From positions 6,362,501-6,426,500 of the forward strand of contig NZ_CP150919.1 in NCBI RefSeq assembly GCF_039909015.1: a DNA stretch of 64,000 bases, written 5' to 3'. The stretch comes from Pseudomonas grandcourensis (GTDB taxonomy: Bacteria > Pseudomonadota > Gammaproteobacteria > Pseudomonadales > Pseudomonadaceae). The notes below the pieces were generated by a model. The model saw nothing but the letters and a program-made list of their open reading frames with translations, made no database searches and had not been told where the DNA came from. Below, piece by piece: positions 27,929-37,650 of this stretch (position 1 is the first letter of the stretch; each line of letters opens with the position of its first letter). The position numbers and the translations under genes are program-made.

Positions 27929-28627
27929 ATGTCCACCATAGCAGACAACATTCTTCAGGTTAGTTCGCGCATAAACGCCGCAACACTCGCCGCGAACCGC
28001 GCCGAAAACAGCGTCCGGTTGCTGGCTGTGAGCAAGACCAAACCCGCTCAGGACCTGCGTGAAGCCTACGCCGCCGGCCTGCGCGACTTTGGCGAGAACT
28101 ACCTGCAGGAAGCGCTGGGCAAGCAACTGGAACTGGCCGACCTGCCCTTGATCTGGCACTTCATCGGCCCCATTCAATCGAACAAGACTCGTGCTATCGC
28201 CGAGCACTTCGACTGGGTGCATTCCGTGGATCGCCTGAAAATCGCACAACGCCTGTCCGAGCAACGTCCCGCCGATTTGCCGCCCCTGAACATCTGCATT
28301 CAGGTCAATGTCAGCGGTGAAGCCAGCAAATCCGGCTGCGCCCCGGCCGACCTGCCAGCCCTGGCCAACGCCATCAGCGACCTGCCGCGCCTGAAACTGC
28401 GCGGGCTGATGGCAATCCCGGAGCCTACGGAAGATCGCGCCGCCCAGGATGCCGCTTTCGCTGCCGTGCAAAGCCTGCAAGCCAGCCTGAACCTGCCGCT
28501 CGACACACTTTCCATGGGCATGAGCCACGATCTCGAATCGGCCATCGCCCAAGGCGCCACTTGGGTGCGTATTGGTACGGCCCTGTTCGGCGCTCGCGGC
28601 TCTTCACAAATGCATGGCCAGCCATGA
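27929..28627 (+). CDS. yggS: YggS family pyridoxal-phosphate homeostasis protein
   Basis: PLP-binding protein (PLPBP), 232 residues, single alanine-racemase-like barrel without racemase activity; it maintains PLP and amino/keto-acid balance. The PLP lysine lies in LLAVSKTKP, and the phosphate-binding C-terminal motif is VRIGTALFGAR. ATG 27929 is chosen over the adjoining TTG. Divergent from pilT and first of the yggS-proC-yggT-yggU run. Confidence 0.93.
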   Translation: MSTIADNILQVSSRINAATLAANRAENSVRLLAVSKTKPAQDLREAYAAGLRDFGENYLQEALGKQLELADLPLIWHFIGPIQSNKTRAIAEHFDWVHSVDRLKIAQRLSEQRPADLPPLNICIQVNVSGEASKSGCAPADLPALANAISDLPRLKLRGLMAIPEPTEDRAAQDAAFAAVQSLQASLNLPLDTLSMGMSHDLESAIAQGATWVRIGTALFGARGSSQMHGQP

Positions 28628-28662
28628 GGCATGGCTGACTCTTCTCTTTATAAGGACCTGAC

Positions 28663-29481
28663 ATGAGCAAGACGCGTATTGCCTTTATCGGTGCCGGCAA
28701 CATGGCCGCCAGCCTGATCGGCGGCCTGCGGGCCAAGGGTCTGGAAGCGGCGCAGATCTGCGCCAGCGATCCGGGCGAAGAAACCCGCGCCCGCGTGAGT
28801 GCTGAACATGGCATCGAAACCTTTGCCGACAACGCCCAGGCCATCGACGGTGCCGACGTGGTAGTGCTGGCAGTCAAACCCCAGGCGATGAAAGCCGTGT
28901 GCGAAGCCATTCGCCCAAGCCTCAAGCCCGATCAACTGGTGGTTTCGATTGCCGCGGGCATCACCTGCGCCAGCATGAACAACTGGCTCGGCGCCCAGCC
29001 GATCGTGCGCTGCATGCCCAACACCCCGGCGTTGGTGCGTCAGGGTGCGAGCGGCCTGTTCGCAACAGCCGAAGTGTCAGCCGAACAGCGTCAGCAGGCC
29101 CAGGAGCTGCTGTCCGCGGTCGGCATCGCCCTTTGGCTGAATGAAGAGCAGCAACTGGATGCCGTCACCGCCGTTTCCGGCTCGGGACCGGCGTATTTCT
29201 TCCTGCTGATCGAAGCCATGACCGCCGCCGGCGTGAAGCTCGGCTTGCCGGCGGACATCGCCGCACAACTGACCTTGCAAACCGCACTGGGCGCCGCCCA
29301 CATGGCGGTCTCCAGCGACGTCGACGCCGCCGAGTTGCGCCGCCGCGTCACTTCGCCTGCGGGCACCACGGAAGCTGCAATCAAGTCGTTCCAGGCCAAT
29401 GACTTCGAAGTCCTGGTCGAAAAGGCACTCGGCGCTGCCGCGCATCGCTCGGCCGAGATGGCTGAGCAACTTGGCCGCTAA
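28663..29481 (+). CDS. proC: Pyrroline-5-carboxylate reductase
   Basis: Final step of proline synthesis, NAD(P)H-dependent, 272 residues. Rossmann motif IAFIGAGNMAASLIGG at the N-terminus, MPNTPALVRQGASGL in the middle, and the C-terminal helical dimer domain with VSGSGPAYFFLLIEAM and RRRVTSPAGTTEAAI. AAGGA precedes the ATG. Confidence 0.96.
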   Translation: MSKTRIAFIGAGNMAASLIGGLRAKGLEAAQICASDPGEETRARVSAEHGIETFADNAQAIDGADVVVLAVKPQAMKAVCEAIRPSLKPDQLVVSIAAGITCASMNNWLGAQPIVRCMPNTPALVRQGASGLFATAEVSAEQRQQAQELLSAVGIALWLNEEQQLDAVTAVSGSGPAYFFLLIEAMTAAGVKLGLPADIAAQLTLQTALGAAHMAVSSDVDAAELRRRVTSPAGTTEAAIKSFQANDFEVLVEKALGAAAHRSAEMAEQLGR

Positions 29482-29505
29482 TCAGCTCTTAAAAAGGACT
29501 CAATA

Positions 29506-30093
29506 ATGCTAGGACTCAACGATGCTGCCGTTTTCATCATTAAAACCTTGGGCAGCCTTTATCTGCTGATTGTACTGTTGCGCTTCATCCTGCAACTGGT
29601 TCGGGCGAATTTTTACAACCCGCTCTGCCAGTTCATCGTCAAAGCCACCCAACCTCTGCTCAAGCCACTGCGCCGGGTCATCCCGAGCATGTTCGGGCTA
29701 GACATGTCGTCGCTGGTGCTGGCACTGATCGTGCAGATACTGCTGATGGCGGTCATCCTCACGCTCAAAGGCTTCGAGGTTAACTGGTTGCTGATGGTGC
29801 CATGGGCGGTGATCGCCCTATTCTCGTTGTTTTTGAATGTGCTGTTCTACGCGATGATCATCAGCGTGATTCTCTCCTGGGTTGCCCCGGGCAGCCACAA
29901 CCCGGGGGCTGAGCTGGTCGCGCAGATTACTGAACCGGTACTCGCCCCGTTCCGCCGCATCATCCCGAACCTGGGCGGCCTCGATATTTCGCCGATCTTC
30001 GCGTTCATCGTGATCCAGTTGCTGCAAAGCTGGCTGATCCCGCGCCTTGCGTACTATGCCTTCATGCCACAGGGTCTGCTCGGCCTGATCTGA
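29506..30093 (+). CDS. yggT: YggT family membrane protein
   Basis: 195-residue membrane protein with two copies of the YggT domain, each two helices joined by a P-x-L-x-P-x-R-R segment (PLLKPLRRVIPSMFGLD and PVLAPFRRIIPNLGGLD). Function is uncertain; roles in osmotic adaptation or division-site organisation have been suggested for relatives. Tandem arrangement with proC and yggU is conserved. Confidence 0.9.
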   Translation: MLGLNDAAVFIIKTLGSLYLLIVLLRFILQLVRANFYNPLCQFIVKATQPLLKPLRRVIPSMFGLDMSSLVLALIVQILLMAVILTLKGFEVNWLLMVPWAVIALFSLFLNVLFYAMIISVILSWVAPGSHNPGAELVAQITEPVLAPFRRIIPNLGGLDISPIFAFIVIQLLQSWLIPRLAYYAFMPQGLLGLI

Positions 30094-30386
30094 TGAGCTA
30101 CTTCCGCTGGGACGGTGACGACCTGATTCTGGAGTGTCACCTGCAACCGGCAGCCCGCAGTGATGATTTCTGCGGGCTGCACGGCGATCGCCTGAAGATC
30201 CGCCTGACCGCGCCGCCGGTCGAGGGCAAGGCCAACGCGTATTTGATGGCGTTTCTGGCCAAGGCCTTTGGCGTGTCCAAGAGCCAGGTCAGCCTGATCA
30301 GCGGCGAGTTGAACCGGCAGAAACGGGTGCGAATCTGTTCGCCGAAGAAGTTGCCGGACTTGCCTGGATTGACGCGACAAAACTGA
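30093..30386 (+). CDS. yggU: DUF167 (YggU) family protein
   Basis: 97-residue cytoplasmic protein of DUF167, start overlapping the yggT stop (TGATG). Family motifs are LECHLQPAARSDDFCGLHGDRLKIRLTAPPVEGKAN, divided here by the usual loop, and SKSQVSLISGELNRQKRVRI. Biochemical function unknown. Confidence 0.9.
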   Translation: MSYFRWDGDDLILECHLQPAARSDDFCGLHGDRLKIRLTAPPVEGKANAYLMAFLAKAFGVSKSQVSLISGELNRQKRVRICSPKKLPDLPGLTRQN

Positions 30387-30403
30387 TATACCGAGGCGCT
30401 GCC

Positions 30404-30467
30404 TTCGCGAGCAAGCCCGCTCCCACAGAGGAACGCATTCCAATGTGGGAGCGGGCTTGCTCGCGAA
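30404..30467. repeat. REP doublet between yggU and metX
   Basis: Perfect 24-bp arms 30404-30427 and 30444-30467 of the GAGCAAGC-CGCTCCCACA family. It lies 17 nt past the yggU stop. Confidence 0.92.
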
Positions 30468-30570
30468 TGGCATACCGCAATCTTAGTGAATGAAATCAGG
30501 CCCGGCCTTTGCTTGCCGCTAACCCCAGCGGTCTTTAGACTTACGCCTCATTTCAATGAGAGCAGGGTCG

Positions 30571-31710
30571 ATGCCAGCTGCCTTTCCCCCCGATTCTGTT
30601 GGTCTGGTGACGCCGCAAGTGGCGCACTTCAGCGAACCCCTGGCGTTGGCCTGCGGACGTTCGCTCCCGGCCTATGACCTGATTTACGAAACCTACGGCA
30701 CGCTCAACGCCACGGCGAGCAACGCCGTGCTGATCTGCCACGCCCTGTCCGGTCACCACCACGCCGCCGGCTACCACAGCGCCGACGACCGCAAACCCGG
30801 TTGGTGGGACAGCTGCATCGGTCCCGGCAAGCCGATCGACACCAGCAAGTTCTTCGTGGTCAGCCTGAACAACCTCGGCGGCTGCAACGGTTCCACCGGC
30901 CCGAGCAGCATCAACCCGGACACTGGCAAGCCGTTCGGCGCCGACTTTCCGGTATTGACCGTCGAAGACTGGGTGCACAGCCAGGCACGCCTGGCGGATC
31001 GCCTCGGTATCGCCCAGTTCGCGGCCGTGATCGGCGGCAGCCTCGGCGGCATGCAGGCGATGCAATGGAGCATCACCTACCCAGACCGCATTCGTCACTG
31101 TCTGGCCATCGCCTCGGCACCCAAGCTGTCGGCACAGAACATCGCGTTCAACGAAGTGGCGCGCCAGGCGATCCTCACCGACCCGGAATTCCACGGTGGT
31201 TCGTTCCAGGAACACAACGTGATCCCCAAGCGCGGCCTGATGCTGGCGCGGATGGTCGGGCACATCACCTACCTGTCCGACGATTCCATGGGCGAGAAAT
31301 TCGGCCGCGGGCTCAAGAGCGAGAAGCTCAACTACGACTTCCACAGCGTCGAGTTCCAGGTGGAAAGCTACCTGCGCTATCAGGGCGAAGAGTTCTCCGG
31401 GCGCTTCGACGCCAACACGTACCTGTTGATGACCAAAGCGCTCGATTACTTCGATCCGGCGGCGAACTTCGACGATAACCTGGCCAAAACCTTTGAAGGT
31501 GCAAAAGCCAAGTTCTGCGTGATGTCGTTCACCACCGACTGGCGCTTCTCCCCTGCCCGCTCGCGGGAGCTGGTGGACGCGCTTATGGCCGCGCGCAAGG
31601 ACGTCTGCTACCTCGAGATCGACGCTCCGCAAGGCCACGACGCCTTCCTGATTCCGATCCCGCGCTACCTGCAGGCATTCGGCAATTACATGAACCGCAT
31701 TACGTTGTGA
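30571..31710 (+). CDS. metX: Homoserine O-acyltransferase (MetX)
   Basis: Alpha/beta-hydrolase acyltransferase of methionine synthesis, 379 residues. Nucleophile elbow [12 protein letters not shown], catalytic Asp in FTTDWRFSP and His in GHDAFLIP are visible. Pseudomonad MetX enzymes are reported to use succinyl-CoA despite MetX ancestry; the substrate cannot be read here with certainty. ATG 30571 ([11 protein letters not shown]) fits the family; ATG 30556 lacks similarity. Followed 7 nt later by metW. Confidence 0.94.
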   Translation: MPAAFPPDSVGLVTPQVAHFSEPLALACGRSLPAYDLIYETYGTLNATASNAVLICHALSGHHHAAGYHSADDRKPGWWDSCIGPGKPIDTSKFFVVSLNNLGGCNGSTGPSSINPDTGKPFGADFPVLTVEDWVHSQARLADRLGIAQFAAVIGGSLGGMQAMQWSITYPDRIRHCLAIASAPKLSAQNIAFNEVARQAILTDPEFHGGSFQEHNVIPKRGLMLARMVGHITYLSDDSMGEKFGRGLKSEKLNYDFHSVEFQVESYLRYQGEEFSGRFDANTYLLMTKALDYFDPAANFDDNLAKTFEGAKAKFCVMSFTTDWRFSPARSRELVDALMAARKDVCYLEIDAPQGHDAFLIPIPRYLQAFGNYMNRITL

Positions 31711-31717
31711 GAAAGCC

Positions 31718-32338
31718 ATGAGAGCTGATCTGGAAATCATCCAGGAATGGATCCCCGCCGGCAGCCGCGTGCTCGACCTCGGGTGCGGCGATGGCGAACT
31801 GCTGACCTGGCTGCGCGACAACAAGCAAGTCACCGGCTATGGCCTGGAAAACGACGCCGACAACATCGCCGAGTGCGTGGCCAAGGGCATCAATGTCATC
31901 GAACAGGACCTGGACAAAGGCCTGGGCAACTTTGCCAGCAACAGTTTCGACGTCGTGGTCATGACCCAGGCGCTGCAAGCGGTGCACTACCCGGACAGGA
32001 TCCTCGAGGAAATGCTGCGGGTCGGCCGTCAGTGCATCATCACTTTCCCGAATTTCGGTCACTGGCGCTGCCGCTGGTACCTGGCGAGCAAGGGCCGCAT
32101 GCCGGTTTCCGAGTTCCTGCCCTACACCTGGTACAACACGCCGAACATTCACTTCTGCACCTTCGCCGACTTTGAAGCCTTGTGTCGCGAACGTGAAGCG
32201 AAGGTCATTGATCGGCTGGCCGTGGATCAACAGCATCGGCACGGGTGGGCCAGCAAGCTATGGCCTAATCTGTTAGGTGAGATCGGAATCTACCGCGTCA
32301 GCAGTCCGGGACTTTCCGACCATAAAGTCGCAGTCTGA
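31718..32338 (+). CDS. metW: Methionine biosynthesis protein MetW
   Basis: SAM-methyltransferase-fold protein of 206 residues, always paired with MetX and needed for full homoserine acylation in several bacteria. Motif I is VLDLGCGDGELL. No independent catalytic function is established. AAAG precedes the ATG and the gene is tightly linked to metX. Confidence 0.93.
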   Translation: MRADLEIIQEWIPAGSRVLDLGCGDGELLTWLRDNKQVTGYGLENDADNIAECVAKGINVIEQDLDKGLGNFASNSFDVVVMTQALQAVHYPDRILEEMLRVGRQCIITFPNFGHWRCRWYLASKGRMPVSEFLPYTWYNTPNIHFCTFADFEALCREREAKVIDRLAVDQQHRHGWASKLWPNLLGEIGIYRVSSPGLSDHKVAV

Positions 32339-32364
32339 TCCACCCTATTTCAAGGAGAACGATC

Positions 32365-32799
32365 ATGGGTCGTCTAGCGTTGTTTCTACTCACTGCCTGC
32401 CTAAGCGTCACCGCCATGGCCGCCGACGCCATCAAGAGCGAACGCAAGGAAACCTTCGGTGACGTGACGGTGCACTACAACACCTTCAACTCCACCTACC
32501 TGCTACCGGACGTTGCCAAGGCCGCCCAACTGACCCGTAGCAAGGATCAGGGCGTGATCAACATTACGGTGATCAAGGCCGGCACGCCGATGACGGCCGA
32601 GGTCAGTGGCACCGTCAAAGACCTGACCAGCCAAAGCTACACACTGAACTTCAAGCAGGTCACCGAGCAAGGAGCGATCTACTACATCGCCCAATACCCG
32701 GTACCCCAGCAGGAAGTCCGCACCTTCGACATCAAGGTGCAGACCGGCGACAAGATCAACTCCATCAATTTCAACCAAGAGCTCTTCCCTGGCCAATGA
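32365..32799 (+). CDS. Exported DUF4426 protein
   Basis: 144 residues: signal peptide about 1-19 ([16 protein letters not shown]) then a mainly beta periplasmic domain. Sequence matches the DUF4426 group found beside metW/rdgB in gammaproteobacteria; no function known. It begins 26 nt after metW and its stop overlaps the rdgB start by 4 nt, so it belongs to the metX-metW-rdgB-hemW transcription unit. Confidence 0.85.
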   Translation: MGRLALFLLTACLSVTAMAADAIKSERKETFGDVTVHYNTFNSTYLLPDVAKAAQLTRSKDQGVINITVIKAGTPMTAEVSGTVKDLTSQSYTLNFKQVTEQGAIYYIAQYPVPQQEVRTFDIKVQTGDKINSINFNQELFPGQ

Positions 32800-33392
32800 T
32801 CAATTTCACGCAACTCGTACTGGCCAGCCATAACGCCGGCAAACTCAAGGAACTCCAGGCCATGCTCGGCGAGTCGGTGCACCTGCGCTCGATCGGCGAG
32901 TTCAGCAGTGTCGAACCTGAAGAGACTGGTTTGTCGTTCGTCGAGAACGCCATCCTCAAGGCCCGCAATGCCGCGCGCATTTCCGGTCTGCCGGCGCTGG
33001 CCGACGATTCCGGGCTGGCGGTGGATTTCCTCGGCGGCGCGCCAGGTATCTACTCGGCGCGTTATGCCGACGGCAAGGGCGATGCGGCGAACAACGCCAA
33101 GCTGCTCGACGTGTTGAAAGACGTGCCTGAAGTCGAACGCGGTGCGCAGTTCGTGTGCGTGCTGGCACTGGTGCGCCACGCCGATGATCCGTTGCCGATC
33201 CTCTGCGAAGGTTTGTGGCACGGGCGCATCCTGACCCAGGCCAGCGGCGAACACGGTTTTGGCTACGATCCGCTGTTCTGGGTGCCGGAGCGCGATTGCT
33301 CCAGCGCCGAGCTGAGCCCTGGCGACAAGAACCAGATCAGCCACCGCGCCCGCGCAATGGATCTGCTGCGCCAGCGTCTGGGCCTGAAATGA
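32796..33392 (+). CDS. rdgB: dITP/XTP pyrophosphatase (RdgB/HAM1)
   Basis: Nucleotide-pool sanitation enzyme, 198 residues, hydrolysing dITP and XTP. Substrate motif [12 protein letters not shown] at the N-terminus, [25 protein letters not shown], and C-terminal SHRARAM are diagnostic. The start overlaps the DUF4426 stop and the end overlaps hemW by 4 nt (ATGA). Confidence 0.95.
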   Translation: MINFTQLVLASHNAGKLKELQAMLGESVHLRSIGEFSSVEPEETGLSFVENAILKARNAARISGLPALADDSGLAVDFLGGAPGIYSARYADGKGDAANNAKLLDVLKDVPEVERGAQFVCVLALVRHADDPLPILCEGLWHGRILTQASGEHGFGYDPLFWVPERDCSSAELSPGDKNQISHRARAMDLLRQRLGLK

Positions 33393-34594
33393 CCCGTGAA
33401 TCATCCGCGTCGCCGCTGATCTTCGGCGGCGATGCTCAATCGCCTCGGGCCGCCCTGCCTGTGCTGCCGCCTCTGGCGCTGTATATCCACATCCCGTGGT
33501 GCGTGCGCAAATGCCCCTATTGCGACTTCAACTCCCACACCGCCAGCCCCGTGCTGCCGGAAGAAGAGTACGTCGACGCATTGCTCGCCGATCTCGATCA
33601 GGACCTGCACGCCGTTTACGGTCGTGAGCTGAGCTCGATTTTCTTTGGTGGCGGCACGCCAAGCCTGTTCAGCGCTGAATCGCTGGGTCGCTTGCTCAAA
33701 GGCGTCGAACAGCGCATCCCGTTTGCCAGCGACATCGAAATCACGCTGGAAGCCAATCCGGGGACGTTCGAGCAAGACAAGTTCGTCGCGTACCGGAAAC
33801 TTGGGATCAATCGCCTGTCGATCGGCATCCAGAGTTTTCAGCAAGAAAAGCTCGAGGCCCTGGGGCGGATTCACAACGGTGACGAAGCCGTACGTGCCGC
33901 CGGCATGGCGCGGCAGGCCGGGTTCGACAACTTCAACCTGGACTTGATGCATGGCTTGCCGAATCAGTCCCTGGACGATGCCTTGGCGGACCTGCGCACA
34001 GCCATCGCCCTGAAACCGACACACCTGTCGTGGTATCAACTGACCCTGGAACCGAACACCGTGTTCTGGAACCAGCCGCCGACGCTGCCAGAAGACGACA
34101 CCCTGTGGGACATCCAGGAAGCCGGGCAAGCGCTGCTGGCTGAACATGGTTACGCGCAATACGAAGTCTCGGCCTACGCCCTGCCCGGTCGCCCGGCGCG
34201 CCACAACCTCAATTACTGGAGTTTTGGCGACTTCATTGGCATCGGTGCCGGCGCCCATGGCAAGCTCAGCCATCCGGACGGGCGCATCATTCGCACCTGG
34301 AAGACCCGCCTGCCGAAGGATTACCTGAATCCGGCGAAGAGCTTCCTGGCTGGCGAGAAAGCGCTGGGCAACGATGAAATGCCGTTCGAATTCCTGATGA
34401 ACGCGCTGCGCCTGACTGAAGGCGTCGAATCGCGGCTGTACCCGGAACGTACCGGCATGACGCTGGAAAGCCTTGCTGAAGGCCGCCGTGAAGCCGAACA
34501 AAGCGGCCTGTTGCAGGTCGAACCGTCACGTCTGGTAGCCACCGAGCGCGGACAACTCTTCCTCAACGACTTGCTGCAGAAATTTCTGACATAA
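33389..34594 (+). CDS. hemW: Radical SAM heme chaperone HemW
   Basis: 401-residue radical SAM protein resembling oxygen-independent coproporphyrinogen oxidase but belonging to HemW, a heme-trafficking chaperone. Cluster motif CVRKCPYC is a true CxxxCxxC, followed by [11 protein letters not shown]. HemW lacks the extra N-terminal Cys of HemN. ATG 33389 sits in the rdgB stop (ATGA). The longer open frame from 33215 lies within rdgB. Confidence 0.93.
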   Translation: MTRESSASPLIFGGDAQSPRAALPVLPPLALYIHIPWCVRKCPYCDFNSHTASPVLPEEEYVDALLADLDQDLHAVYGRELSSIFFGGGTPSLFSAESLGRLLKGVEQRIPFASDIEITLEANPGTFEQDKFVAYRKLGINRLSIGIQSFQQEKLEALGRIHNGDEAVRAAGMARQAGFDNFNLDLMHGLPNQSLDDALADLRTAIALKPTHLSWYQLTLEPNTVFWNQPPTLPEDDTLWDIQEAGQALLAEHGYAQYEVSAYALPGRPARHNLNYWSFGDFIGIGAGAHGKLSHPDGRIIRTWKTRLPKDYLNPAKSFLAGEKALGNDEMPFEFLMNALRLTEGVESRLYPERTGMTLESLAEGRREAEQSGLLQVEPSRLVATERGQLFLNDLLQKFLT

Positions 34595-34603
34595 GGAAAT
34601 CGA

Positions 34604-34927
34604 ATGGATTTGGTACTCGACCTGCTTGCCACCGTGTCTCGCTGGAGCCGCAGCAACCTCTCGGAAATCGCCCTGGCCCTGGTGGGCTGCCTGCTGGTGC
34701 TGTTCGGTGCGGATTTCAAAGGCTGGGTCGAGCAGCGCCTGGGCAGCATCGCCGGCGCCTTGCGCGTGCCGCTGATGTCCCTGCTGTGCATGATCGGCAG
34801 CGGCGCGGCACTGATCTACGCCACACCGTGGGTCGTGCGCGGCTTGAGCCAGTTCAACAACTACAGCCTGGCACCGGTGTTGCTGGTGGTGCTGGTGTTG
34901 ATTGGCGTAGTCGCTGACCGCCGCTAA
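34604..34927 (+). CDS. DUF3392 membrane protein
   Basis: 107-residue protein with about three hydrophobic segments (ALVGCLLVLFGADF, PLMSLLCMIGSGAALIYA, LLVVLVLIGVVA). It matches DUF3392, found after hemW in pseudomonads; function unknown. Its TAA overlaps by 3-4 nt the stop of the convergent Lrp-type gene. Confidence 0.8.
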   Translation: MDLVLDLLATVSRWSRSNLSEIALALVGCLLVLFGADFKGWVEQRLGSIAGALRVPLMSLLCMIGSGAALIYATPWVVRGLSQFNNYSLAPVLLVVLVLIGVVADRR

Positions 34928-35376
34928 AGTTGCGGCAACTTGCGCTCCATCGCTTTGATCAACGACGTGTGAGTTGCAGCCAATGGTGCAAAGCGGCTCA
35001 GCAGTTCATCAAGATGGTCGACTGAGCGCAGATACATCACACACACAAAATCATCATCCCCCGTCACCTTGTAAAAGGTGACGCACTCCCCCGTGTCCCT
35101 CAGTAGCTGCTCAACCATTGGCATCTGACCGGGATTGGAGCGCATTCGAACAATCGTCTGCAGAAGGTACCCGACCACCTCGGGATCGACATCGACGCAG
35201 TAACCCTTGATTACCGTCCTCTCCAAATGTCTGAGCCGCTCTCCACAACTGGGTGCCGAAAGGCCGACCTGTCGGCTCAACGCCTTCACCGACAGCCTGG
35301 CGTTAACGTTCAGTGCGGTGATGATGGTCTTGTCGAGTGGGTCAAGCACAGAGCCTTTTTTAATAAGGTTTTTCAC
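34924..35376 (-). CDS. Lrp/AsnC-family regulator
   Basis: 150-residue feast/famine regulator. N-terminal helix-turn-helix (about 12-58: LDKTIITALNVNARLSVKALSRQVGLS then CGERLRHLE), then the alpha/beta RAM effector domain ending in a polar tail. It starts at GTG 35376 with AGAAGG upstream. It points away from the orphan ORF and LysE-type gene across 0.9 kb of AT-rich DNA, a layout common for amino-acid exporters controlled by an Lrp homologue. Ligand unknown. Confidence 0.88.
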   Translation of the reverse strand: MKNLIKKGSVLDPLDKTIITALNVNARLSVKALSRQVGLSAPSCGERLRHLERTVIKGYCVDVDPEVVGYLLQTIVRMRSNPGQMPMVEQLLRDTGECVTFYKVTGDDDFVCVMYLRSVDHLDELLSRFAPLAATHTSLIKAMERKLPQL

Positions 35377-35794
35377 ATTATTGGCCTTCTGAAAACAGGT
35401 CTACGAAGGGGTAATCGTTAATCTTGTCGCCCGACAATCAAACTCATAGCACGTCGACGACTCTACTCATACACTTACAAAACAGGCAATCGACTTAATA
35501 GAATTCAACCACACAAACAGAAAATCAAGTAATAAAATGTAATAACTAAAATTAAAATTACAAAAATCTACACACCTATAGTCTCCAAAGTTCGCCTCGG
35601 AATCGCCATAAAACATTAAAACACTTAGACAATCATGACGCTGGGCTTTGAAACCCACAATGCAAATTCAAAACTTATTAGCTTCTCGATCCGCAAATCA
35701 CGAAACAAACTTATCAAATACTACCCTAGTTACTTTTAGCTGAAAAAACACACGCACCACACTGTAGAGATTTTATCAAACAGGAATTACTCCC
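35377..35794. other. AT-rich intergenic stretch upstream of the Lrp-type gene
   Basis: 418 nt, strongly AT-rich compared with all flanking core genes. It holds the dyad at 35424-35437 near the Lrp-type gene start; the rest (about 35460-35770) is poly-A/T-rich and shows no convincing gene. A 63-codon minus-strand reading at 35467-35658 has no ribosome-binding site or recognisable domain. It may contain promoters for both directions. Confidence 0.6.
35424..35437. promoter_or_regulatory. Dyad, candidate Lrp-type operator
   Basis: TTGTCG-CC-CGACAA, a perfect 6-2-6 palindrome 48 nt upstream of the GTG of the Lrp-type gene. Position and symmetry fit an autoregulatory site for a dimeric helix-turn-helix protein. 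Only one copy was found by eye. Confidence 0.45.
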
Positions 35795-36019
35795 ATGGAA
35801 AAAATTAGCACTCTTGAAGTTATTTCGCTTATCTCGGCCGGCGCAAATATAAGCCTTAACTCTTTAAATTTCGAGTCATCCGATCGTAAGGGTTTCGCAC
35901 GCCTCGCAGCTCGCGCAAAGACTCGCATTACCTTCGCAAAAGCAGAAATGATCGAGCACCCAGAGCGACTGACGCTGATTAAGAGCGCACCTGGCCTTGT
36001 TCATTTTGATTTTTCCTGA
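35795..36019 (+). CDS. Orphan 74-residue protein
   Basis: Not recognised. AGGA lies about 10 nt before ATG 35795, and the frame shows sensible codon use. The product has an N-terminal segment (EVISLISAGANISLN) and a basic/amphipathic middle (KGFARLAARAKTRITF), then a C-terminal AEMIEHPERLTLIKSAPGLVHFDFS. It has no signal peptide or membrane segment. The pattern GANISL...ERLTLIKSAPGLVHFDF looks like a constrained small domain rather than random sequence. It lies between the Lrp-type regulator and the exporter. Confidence 0.6.
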   Translation: MEKISTLEVISLISAGANISLNSLNFESSDRKGFARLAARAKTRITFAKAEMIEHPERLTLIKSAPGLVHFDFS

Positions 36020-36275
36020 CTGAGTACGATCTCACGCTCTGAAACAGCGATAGCATTACTACTGTAGCGAGCGAGTTCATTAGCGACGATAACAGACTTA
36101 GTTAAAGATACTATGAATCGCAATTACTGCTGACTCGACCATCAATACGTCAACCTTATTTCCCCGATGCTTACTACAGCCACCCAAGATGGGGTCAAGT
36201 TTATGAAAGACTTCCGAACACTATATTTCTGCCACGACGCAGACACTCATTGAAGCCGTCACAAAGGTTTTCCTC

Positions 36276-36875
36276 ATGAGTTTTTTGACAGATTCAGCAG
36301 TTTCTTTTTTGATAACAGCCTCTGCCTTGCTTGCAAGCCCAGGCCCCGCGACAATGGCTCTGGCGGCCAGTGGCGCAGCTTACGGACTCAAGCGATCGCT
36401 CATGTTTTATTCCGGAATCATGGCAGGGCTCGCGATTTCAATTAGTTTGGTGGCGTCAGGGATCTTTCTACTGATTCAGAAGATTCCAATCCTTGCTGCG
36501 GGGCTGGGACTGATATCGGCTGCTTACATTGTGCTGCTCGCGTGGTCGATTGCTCGAACACCACCTATCACCAGCACAACAACGGTCGCAGCACCACGAT
36601 GGAATGCGGGATTTATTATTGGCGTTACCAATATAAAAGCATATGCAGTCTTTGCAGCACTGCTGGGAGGATTCCCGCTGGGACTACCACAATCATGGGA
36701 TTTGGCATTCAAGATTGCTGGCTGTCTGGGGATCTGTATTACGTTTGATTTTCTTTGGCTTTGTTCCGGCAATCATTTAAGGCGATTTTTTATCCGGCCA
36801 CGCTGGAATCGAGCACTCAACATTAGCTTTGCCATGTTGATGATATCCAGCGTTGCCTGGTCTCTGTTGCTCTGA
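36276..36875 (+). CDS. LysE/RhtB-family amino-acid exporter
   Basis: 199-residue membrane transporter with about six helices. Typical LysE features are the N-terminal ASPGPATMALAASGAAYGLKRS (the conserved SPGP loop) and GFIIGVTNIKAYAVF (N-x-K in place of the usual NPK). AAGG lies 8 nt upstream. DNA is lower in GC than neighbours. Substrate unknown; control by the divergent Lrp-type protein is inferred from position. Confidence 0.85.
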   Translation: MSFLTDSAVSFLITASALLASPGPATMALAASGAAYGLKRSLMFYSGIMAGLAISISLVASGIFLLIQKIPILAAGLGLISAAYIVLLAWSIARTPPITSTTTVAAPRWNAGFIIGVTNIKAYAVFAALLGGFPLGLPQSWDLAFKIAGCLGICITFDFLWLCSGNHLRRFFIRPRWNRALNISFAMLMISSVAWSLLL

Positions 36876-36915
36876 GATTCAAACAGCTCGGGAGCGAACA
36901 AGCCGCTCCCGAACA

Positions 36916-37641
36916 TTAAGACTGCTTCTCGAACTTCAAATCCCACACGCCATGCCCAAGACGTTCGCCACGGCGCTCGAACTTGGTGATCGGGCGCTCG
37001 GCCGGGCGCGGCACGCACTTACCGTCTTCGGCGAGGTTGCGGTAACCCGGCGCAACGTTCATCACTTCCAGCATGTACTCGGCGTACGGTTCCCAGTCAG
37101 TGGCCATGTGCAGAATGCCGCCGACCTTCAACTTGCTGCGCACCAGCTCAGCGAAGGACGCCTGAACGATACGACGCTTGTGGTGACGGCTCTTGTGCCA
37201 CGGATCCGGGAAAAACAGCATCAGGCGATCAAGGCTGTTATCGGCCACGCAGCGGTTGAGCACTTCGATTGCGTCGCAATCGTAGACCCGCAGGTTGGTC
37301 AGGCCTTGCGTCAACACGCCATTGAGCAGCGCGCCGACACCCGGACGGTGAACCTCGACGCCAATGAAATCCTGCTCCGGCGAAGCTGCGGCCATTTCCA
37401 ACAGCGAGTGGCCCATGCCGAAACCGATTTCCAGCGAGCGCGGTGCCGAGCGACCGAACACCTGGTCGAAGTCCACCGGCGCGTCGGCCAGCGGCAGCAC
37501 GAACAGCGGAGTGCCCTGCTCCAGGCCCTTTTGCTGGCCTTCGGTCATGCGCCCGGCGCGCATCACGAAACTCTTGATGCGGCGGTGTTGGCGCTCGTCG
37601 CCTTCTTCCGTCTGGATTGGCGTGTCGTTCGATTCAGTCAT
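36916..37641 (-). CDS. trmB: tRNA (guanine-N7-)-methyltransferase
   Basis: Forms m7G46 in the tRNA variable loop, 241 residues. SAM site [15 protein letters not shown], then [15 protein letters not shown] and the catalytic region [22 protein letters not shown] 37641 is used rather than the neighbouring TTG. It lies 9 nt downstream of thiG and is probably cotranscribed with it. Confidence 0.95.
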   Translation of the reverse strand: MTESNDTPIQTEEGDERQHRRIKSFVMRAGRMTEGQQKGLEQGTPLFVLPLADAPVDFDQVFGRSAPRSLEIGFGMGHSLLEMAAASPEQDFIGVEVHRPGVGALLNGVLTQGLTNLRVYDCDAIEVLNRCVADNSLDRLMLFFPDPWHKSRHHKRRIVQASFAELVRSKLKVGGILHMATDWEPYAEYMLEVMNVAPGYRNLAEDGKCVPRPAERPITKFERRGERLGHGVWDLKFEKQS

Positions 37642-37650
37642 CAATGGCTC

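Noticed and set aside
30476..30570. Leader of metX considered as a SAM or SAH riboswitch
   Set aside because: Only a short CCGCT/AGCGG stem is visible in 95 nt; no conserved riboswitch core could be recognised.
35467..35658. 63-codon minus-strand frame in AT-rich DNA
   Set aside because: No ribosome-binding site, aromatic-rich random-looking product; such frames are expected in AT-rich sequence.
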